Shown here: piece after piece, positions 35,401 through 50,400 of the stretch
Layout of the letters: the number at the start of each line of letters is the position of its first letter
How positions within the stretch are numbered: the first letter of the stretch is position 1
NCBI GenBank assembly: GCA_947652115.1
Contig: OX393561.1
Coordinates: forward strand, 28,290,256 to 28,354,255
DNA from: Blastomussa wellsi
Taxonomy: Eukaryota > Cnidaria > Anthozoa > Scleractinia > Plerogyridae
Reading direction: 5' to 3'
Length of the DNA stretch: 64,000 nucleotides
Made by a program: the position numbers and the translations under genes
The notes under the pieces: model-generated
The model's input: the letters and a program-made list of their open reading frames with translations, nothing else
What the model was told of the DNA's origin: nothing
Database searches by the model: none

Positions 35401-38400
35401 GAGGCTTGTTTTTGTCACCTGAAAAATAACCTAGCATTGAAAGATAGCAATGCAAAAAAAACCTATTCATATACCCAACTCAACTGATCAAACTAAACGA
35501 AACATGATCTAAAAGTCAACCTAAATATGCTAATCAAACTTAATTGAGCCAAATCAAACATTCAACGATTATCCTGCAAAATCGCGCAGAATATCGCCTG
35601 ATACTTAGCCGATGAGGCCGTAAGCCGAATTGGCTAAAATCAGGCTGTGTTCCACAAGATTGAGCAGGATAATTGTTTTATTATTCAACAAATTGTCAAC
35701 AAAGTGCATTTTACAACTTAATTGACCTTGTCATCTAGAATCGTCTAGCTGGTAATGTTGATAATCAACTAAGTGTTTTACCCAGTGACACAGACCACAG
35801 TTTGAATTGTTTCTTTGTTTAATTAAAAACTGTCATTTTATTCCTTTGTTTTCTTAATTTGAAAGAATTAAATTTAACTTTGATATGAGTTGTATGCACC
35901 AGTGAACTGTCTTCCCTTGGAGGGCTTTTTGAGTCTCCAACTTTTCCTTATTTTATGTTTTACAGGATGAGCTTCTTAAATCTGTGTCAACCTTGGTACT
36001 GTAATGTCTTTCATCAAAGATTTTTACTTTTTCATTTTGTATCTAAGAGTGACTGTGACTGTTTTCGCTGTCTGTCGAATCTATACACACATGTAACAAA
36101 CTAACGATATCAATGTATATACAAAGTATTTACAAACAAAATAATTACAACATACTTGAAAATAGCAACAGTTGATTAGAGTTGTTAGGGTCAGGGAGAA
36201 AGGACATTACAGACCGATATATACAACATTACATTGAATTAGCAATATATACTGAAAATATACACGAATGTTACAGATTATTACAAATCATGTTAAAAAT
36301 ACTAGAAAGGACAAATTATTAAACTTGCATTTATTTTATTTTTCTTCTACTATAACTTTATTACTGACATTAGAACACAGGAATTAACACAGTATTCAAG
36401 CACTTTGGTTTTGTCTAGGTTAATTTTGCAGCTTAATTCAACCCATTGTGAAAGCAAAATAGTAATAAACAGAGCTATTCCATGGAATTAGGCTATGACG
36501 CCACTAAAGAAATCCATTATGTGGTGGTTTATCAGATTTCTATTGTAGCTGGGTAGACATTGCATTGCTCACTACACCCAGCGGAATTTAATAAAATGCA
36601 ACATACTTTTACTGTTGAATTGCACTTCATGGGATACAAATTATGTGAAACAAGTATAACTATTCCACCATATTAATTTTGTACTTCACAAAATGGTTTT
36701 AGTTAATCCATTGATACCTGAAACACTCAGCTAAACTGCCTGTCATAAGTGTTAGTCTTTGTTTCATTTTCACTTCATATAAGATGTGATGCAGGCTGTC
36801 TCAAAAACATTTTAGAAGTTGGTGAGTACTGGGTATCTGGCGCCTGTCGGGAAACAATATATGAAGCTGACAACATCTCCCCTTTATAGAAAGTTGCTTG
36901 GTTATTTAGCCAGTGATTCAAAACAGAATACTTGCCAGAGCGCAGGCATGTGCCTGACAGATCTTATTGAAAGCCCTGCCAGGCAACATACTTTGGTCAT
37001 GAATTGTGTGTACACATCACAAGAATGTAGGAGACTGTGTGAAGGATATAGTTTGGAGTAATTTTAGTGTTTTTAGTGCTTATGTTTTTTTTTCAGAGAG
37101 TACAAATATCCATGTTAATGGCTTGCTTTAAATAGGTTTCTATTCAATTATGTAATGTTTTTAATTATTACTTGATCTTTTTTTGTAGCACTGCTGACCA
37201 CCCAGTTTATATTGGTATGAAGGACCTAAGGGCGTTTTTTCAACGTGCAAATATAAAGCTCAGTAACGCAAGATTAAAAGAACTAGTTCAGGTATTTATA
37301 ATTTCAATTCAACTTCTTTGATTAGAGATGAAACCTGTGGAATGCCTGTGTTTTGCATGAGCACTTAGCGAAATGATTTTTGATTACATTATTTTGTCGA
37401 GTTTACAAGGAAATCTTTCTGTGTTTACAGACTATTTAGTAATAATAAAAAATAGTTTCTTAATTAAGCCAAGGTTGAAATAATTTAGAATTCACAGAAA
37501 ACAGTTCTATGAACTTAGTCCTGAACTGAGAAACAAAAATACAGAAGAAAAAAATGAGTAGTATCTCTGGCATGAAACAAATACAACCTCGGAGTGCAAC
37601 TTTTTTCTTCTTCGCCCAAGTGAAAGAAGCGAGCAAAAAGCGAGCTTGTTTCACTTGGGCGAAGATGTAAAAAGTTGCACGACGAGGTGGTATTTGTTTC
37701 ATGCCGGAGATACTACTAAATGTTACTGAGCAGCATGCAATAAAAATAGGCACGCAATGCGTGCATGTAGCTACTGTAAATAGATGTTTCAGTGTTCGTT
37801 GTTTATGCATCTTTTATCATGCTTAACTGTATTGTCCGGATAGGTAATTTTGTTGATATAGTGCGAGAATCCAAACTGTAAGCACCGATAATGAATTCAC
37901 ATACAGTAAAACCCCGCAACTAGAACCTATATTTTTTTTCAACGTTAGCTTAAATAAATTTCAGCAATTATTTTCTCACACGTTTATAACTGTAAGGGTA
38001 TATAAGACCTAGTACATACGCCGTTCTTTTCATGCGCCGATCCTATGATAATAGGATCGACGCATGAAAAGATAGCTGTTTTGCCAGTTATTGGGAAGAG
38101 TGGGACCTTTCACTACCGCTTGGAAGAAAAGCACTGGATTTCTAATTTATTTCCTTATTCTCAAAATATTTTTAGAGCTGATCAATATAAATAGAACAGA
38201 CAAATTGTGCAATGATTTTTTTTCTAGAAGATATACAGTATAACTTGCAAGAATGGAACGAAACAAAGCTGAATAAGTGTAAATGATGTTGAATAAAATA
38301 TTGCTGTCAACCAGAAGAGATACAAACTCTGATATTAGACTTATTGTAGGCATTGTTGATTTGCAGGTGTTACAATCAATCATAATTCTTTTGATCTTCA

Positions 38401-41400
38401 AATGGCTATTTTTATCATTAAGCATCAGACAGTGGGATAACATTGTGAGTTCCATCATTAAAGTACATGTTTCTATAAACAAAATGTCTTGTACTTCATT
38501 AGATGACTCGCACTAACAAAACAATGACTTAAGTCAATATCGCAACTATCTTGATTTCTCCCATTAGAGGAACTGTGTGACTATCTTGGCACATTTATCA
38601 ACCAGCATCGTTTGGTCTCCAGCTTTTAGAAGAGCAACTTTAATTTCGCCATCTGACATCTTGCCAAGCTGTGCATCAATGCCCTTTAATATGAAGAAGC
38701 TCTGTAATGCATCATTAAATGCAGAATAGGAGGTTATCTTCTTGTCAACCAGGATAGATAGTTTGCAGACAAGCTTTGGTACTAGACTTTCTGAAAGCAT
38801 GGTCGATTTGCATCCCTTGCAATTGATGATTTCTTGGTCTTCACTTGCTGTATTATTCGTGGCATTACACAATGGACACGAGGGGTTGCGAATCAGATCC
38901 AATGCGATGACTTTACCAGTGATGACAGAATCTTGGAAGTCCGTTCCAGTGGTCACATCTGTGTTTGTTACTATATCATCAATTTGTTCAATGATTGATT
39001 CCTCGTTAGTGTTGATGTACTTTTTGTCATTGAACATTTTTACCTTGAGATTTTTAATATGATATGACTTCCCTCTTTGAAGCTCATCAATTGCTGCTTC
39101 CCAAGCTTCTAGTCTAATTGTTCCAGTTTTATCAGTCACAACACAATCAACCTTGAAACATGGATCTCCATGAACTATAACTTTCTGTTTCTCTTCTGTC
39201 TTGCTTATGATTTTCACCTTGACATCCACTGTGTCGAAGGGAAGTAGACTTGATATGTTATCGACTGTTGTAAGGTTGTGTTCGAAACTTGGATTGTATT
39301 GGAAGTTTACTTTAACAGACTGAAGCTTTGATTTCTTTTTTACTGTGAAATCCATCTTAGATGAGCTCCGCTTGTTTGGACTTAACTGCCCTCCAAGGAT
39401 GGAAACTGGCTGATGCTGCTGTTGGTAGTTTAAAAAATCTTTCCTCTTGTCCGGTGAATAGCAAACCACAGACTGGGATGATGTTTCTGATGTTTGTACC
39501 AGGAAGTTGAAGAAGGTTGTTTTTTTCTCATTTCTTGCGTCTTTCACTTTTGATAGCTGATGGACATATCCAGTTAAGCTATCTGCAGAGGGAAAGGAAT
39601 TCAATGTCATGCATCACATTGTTGGCCCAGTTTTTATATCAGTGTTGCTTGTTTAAAAGTGTATGCTGAATCACAGCCCTATGTACAGCAGTGTGTTAAT
39701 TAAATTAAGAGTTATTAAGAGTTAAATAAGAATGTTATAACAAGAAGTAAAAAAAAACAAAAACAGTGAAGTCACTCTCACCTTCACCTGGGTTTGCCGA
39801 TGCAGATTTTGATGTTACACCTGTTGGTTCTTCATTCTTTCTTTGGTTACTACTACTGAATAAAAAATAAAAAAGTATTTTTTAAAGAGAAATTTAAAAA
39901 AGAAATAAAGAGAAATAAAGAGAGAGGGAATTCAAACATAATGAGCTTACCTTGAATTTGTTGCAGTGTCCATGCCTGAAGTGCCAATCAAAGGAAATGT
40001 GGAGTCTCTTGTAAGCTATAAAATCAGAGAAAGATATTCTGTTTGACCTAGTAAATAATACTGCAATGCAACTAAAATGCGTTAATCAGTGCATAAATTG
40101 CTTTATGGTCAGAAAAATATGTCTCCCAAATATTGCTCTTTACTTTATCTTCATCGATATTAGTATAGATATGGTCAATACAGGTTTTATTATCTGTTGT
40201 GTAGGAGGACATTAGTTGCCTATAGTGATTCTCTGTAATAAAGAGATTATATAATGTTGACCTTTCTGTTATATTTAACCAGTTAACATTAAAATCTCCA
40301 ATAAAAACTTTTAAAGTTGCTGTTGACAATGCCAACAGTTCTCTTATAGCTGCACAAAGTTGTCTAATAGGAATTGATGGAGAGCGATAAATAGCTATTA
40401 CTATGATATGAGGAATTACCATAAACCTCAAAACTGTTATCTCTATGCCATTTTGATTGTAGCAGTATGGATACGCCGGATAATAATCAATGCGAGTATA
40501 CACTGCAGTTCCACCATATGGTCTTTCATTGTGTTGTGAAATAGCGTCATTTCTAAAGAGGGTGTATTCTCCAAGTTCATACATGGTGTCACTTTCAGAC
40601 ATTTGGAATCGTGTTTCTGAAAAAACACTAATATCAGTACTCAAGTAATTCATGTCAGCACGTACATCATTAATGTGCTTATGCAAAGAACGTGCATTCA
40701 AAAAACAAAGCTTTATAGATGATTCTGGAGCAGCATAGATAGGAGAAATGGAAAGCTTCAGTTTGCCTTCATTTCTAAGATGTTCCATTTCATTCTCAAC
40801 AGCAGGACTTACAGTTATCTTATCTTCACAAAGGTCAGTGATGTAAAGACCTTCTATTACTGTTACACGGCTTAGTCCGACATAGTGTATGTGAGGAATA
40901 GCTCTTTTGGTTTCAAAATTAACAACAATTTTGGTTTCTGTATCACCTTGTGATCTGTGAATTGTTTTTGCTGCAGCTGGCCTCAGAGGAAATTGTTTTC
41001 TTACAACTTGAACAGTTCTGTTTCTACCAACAGCAAATTGTGTGGTGACTGGTTTTATAGGAGTCCACGTAGGCTGAATACCAGAGACATATAAACGTCT
41101 GTTTTCCTGCCTTGTTTTTGCACCAATATCATCATGGTCAAACTGAACCCAAATTATTCCAGACGGATAGTTGGTTTGATTAATTTGTATCAACTTTATC
41201 ACATTACCAGCACCATTTGTCATGCCATCATCAATTCTGGTGTTCAATGAAATTTCAGTTCTTTCACCAACTGCTATGTTTAATGAACCATGTAATTGCT
41301 TGGTTTTCCTAGGATCTTGAGGTATTTGCTTTAAAATTTTATCTCTGACATCTTGAGAAGTTGCTCCAATCACACTGTCGTGAGCCTTGATACTGTATTT

Positions 41401-44400
41401 TACGTTTTGTATAGCATGATGTACTCGGTCATTGAATTCATTGACTTTTGCATTTTGTATAAATAGATGAGGAGCATTCATTGGATAACTGGAGGTATTG
41501 GATTGCAACATTCGTTGTCTCAATACTCTTATGTCTTCATTTGTCTGTTTTCCTTCTCTCAACCTGTTAAGCAATTCAGCAAATTGTTTGCTTTCTCTTT
41601 GCCTCATAATTTCTTTTAGCTCAAACATATTAAAAAGTTCCTGCCACAGATTTGGAGCAAGAACGCCATATTCTGTCTTCAAATCATTGAATATATAATC
41701 ATCCATAACTGGTTGTAGCTGAAATAAATCACCTATAGCTATAATGCTAACACCCCCAAAGGGCAAAGGGCTTCCTTTGATGTCTTTAAGTCTGTTGTCA
41801 ATTTGTACATTAAACATTGTGTTACCGACCATTGATATTTCATCAATAAATACGAGTTTAATACCACCTAACTGCGTTCTTAGGGAATTGAGTCTATTAG
41901 AGTCTAGACGTTTATAAGTCTTTAGTGACTGGCAGGCTGGTATTGCTAATGCACTGTGAATGGTATTGCCTTTGATGATATATGCAGCTTTTCCTGTAGG
42001 TGCTAACATTAAAACTCTGATTTCTGCAAAATTATCACCAGCTCTACTATTATAGAATTTGAGTGCTGCTTGATACAAGGCTTTAGTCACATGTGATTTG
42101 CCTACTCCTGCCCCTCCAGACAAAAATGAATAAAAGGGCTCATCAGATGTTTTGATCAGGTGTAGCACATGATAAAAGAATTCCTTTTGTTCTTTATTCA
42201 ATGATTGTACCATACATCTATATTCATTGTCTGGTAATTCATTAAGTATTAATGGTTCAGATCTGGAATCAACAGATGGTATCCCTATGTCATCTGATAG
42301 GTTGTAATTCTCATTGAAGTCAGGGTGTAAGTCCTGCTGGCCTTCATTGCAGTCTTGTTGTTCTATACTTTCAGTCAAAGGTGCAATACAATCATAACTT
42401 TCTTCTAGTCTATTTCTCTCTTGTTGTATCTCATTTAAGTCTTCATTACATGTAACATATTGTTTCATTTGTTCCTTGATAAGTTTAGACAGTGCCTTAT
42501 AACGGTCTTGATAACAGAAGAATCCACCAAGTAAGTCAGTTTCTTCATTTCTCCATGCAGTATAGAGCATTAAAAGTTCACGATAGTGCTTCTCAGGATC
42601 AGCTTCTTTATTGAACCAAACACTTCTTATTATTCTAGCTTTATTTCTCTTTTTCATTTTACCACGGCCACTGATATTAGTAGCCTTTTCATCATTGAGA
42701 TCATCATCATCATTCTCATAATGTTCGATGCATTTCTCTAATGGCAAGCCATCAGTGTCTAAATCATTAGATGGCTTTACATAAGGTTTGCCAGTTACAT
42801 CATACCATGCAACCCAGTCTGCAAGAGTTACATCCTCTAGTTGAGTTGGACGTTTACTATATCTCTTTAGCAATCCACTCGTGTAGATTTCTTCACAGTC
42901 ATCATCCATTTCTTTGATATCATTTAATGGCTTCAAGAGCTCTACACGTTCATCAGGAGGTGCAGTGTTAATAAATACAACCTGCCGAGAGGACTTTCTC
43001 ATGGGCAATTGCAGTACAATATACACAGCTTCTTGAGCACTTATTTCAACATTGTTTACAAATTTACTGCCAATATCTCGAACTTGCTGTTTAATAGTAG
43101 AATTTCCCTTTCTTGCTTCAGTGCAAGCTTCTCGCAATAGCTCACTCATGCCTTTTTGAGCTTTTGAGATATAATCAACAATATATACTGCACAAGCATA
43201 CACATCTAGCACATACTGAATATCCATGTTAGCCCTCCATGCCTGAAGGCAAGCAGGGTTGTAGTTGTTAACTCTTAATTCATTTGGAGTTCGTTTTAAG
43301 AAAACAGTAGCAGCATTGATTGAGGAACGCACAGCTAGTAAATAGTTTTCCTCTGTGACATTGAGGTCCAAGAGTAACTTGTCAAAAGTAATTTCTTCGC
43401 CTTCTTTCATTTCATCTAGATGAAATTTGATTGTTTTCCATGTATCTTTATGCCTTTTGATTTCACTTTGTTGCATGTCTTTATCTAAAGGATAAAGAAT
43501 CCTTGTTTGTCTCATGGGAGGCTGTGGATAATTGAATCTGCAATCACTTTTAGTATTCTTACGACAAGTATGTGAATGACGGTGAACCTGTCTGTTGACT
43601 AAGTGAAGTAGTTCAGGATTGTCAGTAGGTTTGCAGCAGGTTACTATCTTATCAATAAATTCAATCACTTCTTTGTCACTTTGCTCCTGGAATTTTGGTG
43701 CACTCTCCACCCAGATTAGCATATGTATATGTGGTGAACCACGTTGCTGATATTCTACCCTGTAAAACCAATCTGATATTTTCCCTAGTGGCTCTGCAGA
43801 ACTCAAAAGAAAACTACTTAAGAATTTATTGACTTGGTAATCAAAATGTCTGGCACAGGTAACAGGATCACTTTGAATCAATCTACATCTCTCCTCCCAG
43901 TTAAGATTGCTAATTTCATTATCAGAATAATCTTTGTGATCCACAAGATTGCCAAGAATTTTAAGAAGGTGAGTCCACTGTGTTTCTGCTGATGAGAAAC
44001 TGCAAAATAGTGTTGCAGGTCCAAGTTGTCTTATCATGGCAAACAGATCTTTTTTTGCTTTCTCAAAGTATGGAGGTGAACCACGCAATGCTGTAAGAAA
44101 CTTAAATCCTTCATCAAAGCGAATTAATCGATCTAGTGCACCCATCTGTTTTAATTGGCGTGCATTAAGATTTCTGTTGTTTCCCTTGCATTTTCTAAGT
44201 GCAATGGTTGATTTACTAAGAAGTATTTTCATTTGCAACTTTTTTGCTTTAAAGAAAATATTCTCTACACACATAGCTGCTCTTCTGTCTGACCTTCTTA
44301 GTTCAGATTTACATATATCACTATAGTGAATGTGCTTGCATAGAGACCGGGGTTGCCCAAGGAATATTCCAGGATATGCTAACTCCTCTGAATATTTATC

Positions 44401-47400
44401 CCTGAATATACTTAAGGGTATATTGCCTTCTGCTGGTGCAATGTTGAATATATGCTGGCGCTCATTATCTTCTAAAAAGTCAGTGCCTGTTAACATAGTA
44501 TCAGTAACACCTGCAGGTACATCATCTTCATTTTCGCTTTCATTATCTCTATCATCTATTGTGTTTATTTCAGAGTGACTATTACTGTTCTCGGCACTTT
44601 CTGCAGATTGTTCACTATAAAGGCCATTCATATTATGTTGTTGTTCAATTTCTTTGTCATACTGATTGGTCCATTGCGGATTCAAAACAATGCCTTCATC
44701 TTTATAAAGACTGCTATTTCTGATCAGCCAATCTGCTGCTTGCATTACTTTATGAGGTCTTACATTTAATGACAATGCAGAACTCTTATATTGAAGCTTT
44801 CTTTTTAAATTTACTTTTATTGTAGCAGTCTCACTTAGTAACCGTGGCAACATAGTGACTGTACTTGCTACATCAGCAGGAACATTCACAATATTTCCAT
44901 GTATTTTTAGTTGTTTTCCTCTAGGTGCTTGCATCAACTTTTGAAAAGCAATTCTTGGGGCTAGTATTCTACATTCTAATTCATTCAAATCAAAAAAGTT
45001 TGGTTTTTCTGGAAATGCCAAACCATTAACGACAGAACAGGGTGGAATTTTACTTTTCACTAAATGGCTTTGACATGTTTTGCAAACCCATTCAGCATTA
45101 CCTGAGTTTCTCCTTTGGTCAAAATATTCATGAATAACAGGATTTATATCTTTCAGGTTTTCTGCTTTTAGAACACTCTGCCTATACCAAAGCTGGTCAC
45201 AACAAAAACAAGTATAAACAGGACCTTCTGCAGCCATGTCCTGGAACTTTGAGATAGCTGACTCAATAGAAACAAGTTTCTTTTTTGATTTATATTCCCT
45301 ATGTTTTTCATTGCATTTTGCCTTTTGTTCAGATGTCATTCTAGACCTATAGTTTTTTTGACGTTGATTATGTTTTGCCTTTTGTTCAGGTGATGATATT
45401 TTTCCTCTATAAGCTTTTTGGTACTGATTACGTTTTGATTTCTGCTCTGGGGATGCATTGGCTTCTCTGTATTTCCTCTTTAAATATGCACTTTTTGTTT
45501 TTTTATTCTTATTGCTGGCATTTGTGTCTTCATTTGACACTGTATTTAAAGCAGAATTCCTTTCATCTTTAGAACTTGAGTTGATTTGGTTTTCTGTCAC
45601 AGTAGAAGTGTGTTTTCTTTTACGAGCATAGGCAGTTTCAGAAGAATTTTCAAACAAATTTCTTTTTACTTTTTCAGGCAAGTTACTTTCAGTTAACAGT
45701 TCTATTGTTGAGACATAGTGCATCTCTCCAATGTGTCCTATATATATAGACCTTGTTGTCTCTGACAAATCTAGCGCTTGAACCAGTGTTAACTCAGCAA
45801 AGTTTTCACTTGACTCTATAACATGAATTCTCAAGTTCATAGCTTCTGCTATTGCCTGCATAATAATGTGATCACCCCAAGTTCCTTCCATAGACATATT
45901 ACATAAATATTGCGACCAAGATGTGTTATCTAGAACTGCACTTTCTATAAATCGCTCAGGATTGTTTTGCAAATACTGAATACCAGCCCTTCTGATTTCT
46001 AAATGTCGATTTGCATCATGATATAATTGATGTGCTATGGCTCTAAACAAGCAATTACCCATTCCTCCAACCTCTAGTGCTCTTAGTCCATGTCTACGTA
46101 ATCTGCAGTTAAACACAGAATTGCGACTTTCTGTACAAATTATTTGTGGAGTTGTTGGACCAGGATTCAACTCAACATCTCCACTGAGCAATATATTTCT
46201 TTTTGATGCATTATATTCCATTGTTTGAATGAGACCTCTCTCAAAATAATTACTAAAGAAGCTGTTTTGTTTCTTATCAAAGGTGAGACTCCATTGTTTA
46301 TAGTTAGAAGCTATGTTGNNNNNNNNNNNNNNNNNNNNNNNNNNNNNNNNNNNNNNNNNNNNNNNNNNNNNNNNNNNNNNNNNNNNNNNNNNNNNNNNNN
46401 NNNNNNNNNNNNNNNNNNNNNNNNNNNNNNNNNNNNNNNNNNNNNNNNNNNNNNNNNNNNNNNNNNNNNNNNNNNNNNNNNNNNNNNNNNNNNNNNNNNN
46501 NNNNNNNNNNNNNNNNNNCAATTTGTTCAATGATTGATTCCTCGTTAGTGTTGATGTACTTTTTGTCATTGAACATTTTTACCTTGAGATTTTTAATATG
46601 ATATGACTTCCCTCTTTGAAGCTCATCAATTGCTGCTTCCCAAGCTTCTAGTCTAATTGTTCCAGTTTTATCAGTCACAACACAATCAACCTTGAAACAT
46701 GGATCTCCATGAACTATAACTTTCTGTTTCTCTTCTGTCTTGCTTATGATTTTCACCTTGACATCCACTGTGTCGAAGGGAAGTAGACTTGATATGTTAT
46801 CGACTGTTGTAAGGTTGTGTTCGAAACTTGGATTGTATTGGAAGTTTACTTTAACAGACTGAAGCTTTGATTTCTTTTTTACTGTGAAATCCATCTTAGA
46901 TGAGCTCCGCTTGTTTGGACTTAACTGCCCTCCAAGGATGGAAACTGGCTGATGCTGCTGTTGGTAGTTTAAAAAATCTTTCCTCTTGTCCGGTGAATAG
47001 CAAACCACAGACTGGGATGATGTTTCTGATGTTTGTACCAGGAAGTTGAAGAAGGTTGTTTTTTTCTCATTTCTTGCGTCTTTCACTTTTGATAGCTGAT
47101 GGACATATCCAGTTAAGCTATCTGCAGAGGGAAAGGAATTCAATGTCATGCATCACATTGTTGGCCCAGTTTTTATATCAGTGTTGCTTGTTTAAAAGTG
47201 TATGCTGAATCACAGCCCTATGTACAGCAGTGTGTTAATTAAATTAAGAGTTATTAAGAGTTAAATAAGAATGTTATAACAAGAAGTAAAAAAAAACAAA
47301 AACAGTGAAGTCACTCTCACCTTCACCTGGGTTTGCCGATGCAGATTTTGATGTTACACCTGTTGGTTCTTCATTCTTTCTTTGGTTACTACTACTGAAT

Positions 47401-50400
47401 AAAAAATAAAAAAGTATTTTTTAAAGAGAAATTTAAAAAAGAAATAAAGAGAAATAAAGAGAGAGGGAATTCAAACATAATGAGCTTACCTTGAATTTGT
47501 TGCAGTGTCCATGCCTGAAGTGCCAATCAAAGGAAATGTGGAGTCTCTTGTAAGCTATAAAATCAGAGAAAGATATTCTGTTTGACCTAGTAAATAATAC
47601 TGCAATGCAACTAAAATGCGTTAATCAGTGCATAAATTGCTTTATGGTCAGAAAAATATGTCTCCCAAATATTGCTCTTTACTTTATCTTCATCGATATT
47701 AGTATAGATATGGTCAATACAGGTTTTATTATCTGTTGTGTAGGAGGACATTAGTTGCCTATAGTGATTCTCTGTAATAAAGAGATTATATAATGTTGAC
47801 CTTTCTGTTATATTTAACCAGTTAACATTAAAATCTCCAATAAAAACTTTTAAAGTTGCTGTTGACAATGCCAACAGTTCTCTTATAGCTGCACAAAGTT
47901 GTCTAATAGGAATTGATGGAGAGCGATAAATAGCTATTACTATGATATGAGGAATTACCATAAACCTCAAAACTGTTATCTCTATGCCATTTTGATTGTA
48001 GCAGTATGGATACGCCGGATAATAATCAATGCGAGTATACACTGCAGTTCCACCATATGGTCTTTCATTGTGTTGTGAAATAGCGTCATTTCTAAAGAGG
48101 GTGTATTCTCCAAGTTCATACATGGTGTCACTTTCAGACATTTGGAATCGTGTTTCTGAAAAAACACTAATATCAGTACTCAAGTAATTCATGTCAGCAC
48201 GTACATCATTAATGTGCTTATGCAAAGAACGTGCATTCAAAAAACAAAGCTTTATAGATGATTCTGGAGCAGCATAGATAGGAGAAATGGAAAGCTTCAG
48301 TTTGCCTTCATTTCTAAGATGTTCCATTTCATTCTCAACAGCAGGACTTACAGTTATCTTATCTTCACAAAGGTCAGTGATGTAAAGACCTTCTATTACT
48401 GTTACACGGCTTAGTCCGACATAGTGTATGTGAGGAATAGCTCTTTTGGTTTCAAAATTAACAACAATTTTGGTTTCTGTATCACCTTGTGATCTGTGAA
48501 TTGTTTTTGCTGCAGCTGGCCTCAGAGGAAATTGTTTTCTTACAACTTGAACAGTTCTGTTTCTACCAACAGCAAATTGTGTGGTGACTGGTTTTATAGG
48601 AGTCCACGTAGGCTGAATACCAGAGACATATAAACGTCTGTTTTCCTGCCTTGTTTTTGCACCAATATCATCATGGTCAAACTGAACCCAAATTATTCCA
48701 GACGGATAGTTGGTTTGATTAATTTGTATCAACTTTATCACATTACCAGCACCATTTGTCATGCCATCATCAATTCTGGTGTTCAATGAAATTTCAGTTC
48801 TTTCACCAACTGCTATGTTTAATGAACCATGTAATTGCTTGGTTTTCCTAGGATCTTGAGGTATTTGCTTTAAAATTTTATCTCTGACATCTTGAGAAGT
48901 TGCTCCAATCACACTGTCGTGAGCCTTGATACTGTATTTTACGTTTTGTATAGCATGATGTACTCGGTCATTGAATTCATTGACTTTTGCATTTTGTATA
49001 AATAGATGAGGAGCATTCATTGGATAACTGGAGGTATTGGATTGCAACATTCGTTGTCTCAATACTCTTATGTCTTCATTTGTCTGTTTTCCTTCTCTCA
49101 ACCTGTTAAGCAATTCAGCAAATTGTTTGCTTTCTCTTTGCCTCATAATTTCTTTTAGCTCAAACATATTAAAAAGTTCCTGCCACAGATTTGGAGCAAG
49201 AACGCCATATTCTGTCTTCAAATCATTGAATATATAATCATCCATAACTGGTTGTAGCTGAAATAAATCACCTATAGCTATAATGCTAACACCCCCAAAG
49301 GGCAAAGGGCTTCCTTTGATGTCTTTAAGTCTGTTGTCAATTTGTACATTAAACATTGTGTTACCGACCATTGATATTTCATCAATAAATACGAGTTTAA
49401 TACCACCTAACTGCGTTCTTAGGGAATTGAGTCTATTAGAGTCTAGACGTTTATAAGTCTTTAGTGACTGGCAGGCTGGTATTGCTAATGCACTGTGAAT
49501 GGTATTGCCTTTGATGATATATGCAGCTTTTCCTGTAGGTGCTAACATTAAAACTCTGATTTCTGCAAAATTATCACCAGCTCTACTATTATAGAATTTG
49601 AGTGCTGCTTGATACAAGGCTTTAGTCACATGTGATTTGCCTACTCCTGCCCCTCCAGACAAAAATGAATAAAAGGGCTCATCAGATGTTTTGATCAGGT
49701 GTAGCACATGATAAAAGAATTCCTTTTGTTCTTTATTCAATGATTGTACCATACATCTATATTCATTGTCTGGTAATTCATTAAGTATTAATGGTTCAGA
49801 TCTGGAATCAACAGATGGTATCCCTATGTCATCTGATAGGTTGTAATTCTCATTGAAGTCAGGGTGTAAGTCCTGCTGGCCTTCATTGCAGTCTTGTTGT
49901 TCTATACTTTCAGTCAAAGGTGCAATACAATCATAACTTTCTTCTAGTCTATTTCTCTCTTGTTGTATCTCATTTAAGTCTTCATTACATGTAACATATT
50001 GTTTCATTTGTTCCTTGATAAGTTTAGACAGTGCCTTATAACGGTCTTGATAACAGAAGAATCCACCAAGTAAGTCAGTTTCTTCATTTCTCCATGCAGT
50101 ATAGAGCATTAAAAGTTCACGATAGTGCTTCTCAGGATCAGCTTCTTTATTGAACCAAACACTTCTTATTATTCTAGCTTTATTTCTCTTTTTCATTTTA
50201 CCACGGCCACTGATATTAGTAGCCTTTTCATCATTGAGATCATCATCATCATTCTCATAATGTTCGATGCATTTCTCTAATGGCAAGCCATCAGTGTCTA
50301 AATCATTAGATGGCTTTACATAAGGTTTGCCAGTTACATCATACCATGCAACCCAGTCTGCAAGAGTTACATCCTCTAGTTGAGTTGGACGTTTACTATA

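Larger units (their letters stand above)
27557..37188 (+). other. Fourth PLCG intron, AT-rich with several MITEs
   Basis: About 9.6 kb. Apart from the elements listed separately at 30.1, 31.8, 32.0, 33.4, 33.6 and 35.6 kb, no gene was seen. Near 28.98 kb a GCTGACAGCAAT unit is repeated in tandem. Confidence 0.6.

Noticed and set aside
35605..35640. Hammerhead-ribozyme-like CGATGAG...GCCGAA
   Set aside because: The conserved U4 is C, GAAA is GAAT, and no third helix can be drawn; it is a dyad within a MITE.
39583..39610. RPA start ATG at 39610
   Set aside because: It lies inside a phase-compatible intron whose acceptor is at 39583; a start in the exon at 39951-40015 fits better.
40072..46569. 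A second, independent Helentron gene, including codons read through the N run
   Set aside because: The 200 N have no coding content, and the block duplicates 47611-53857 at a constant offset; an assembly overlap explains it better.
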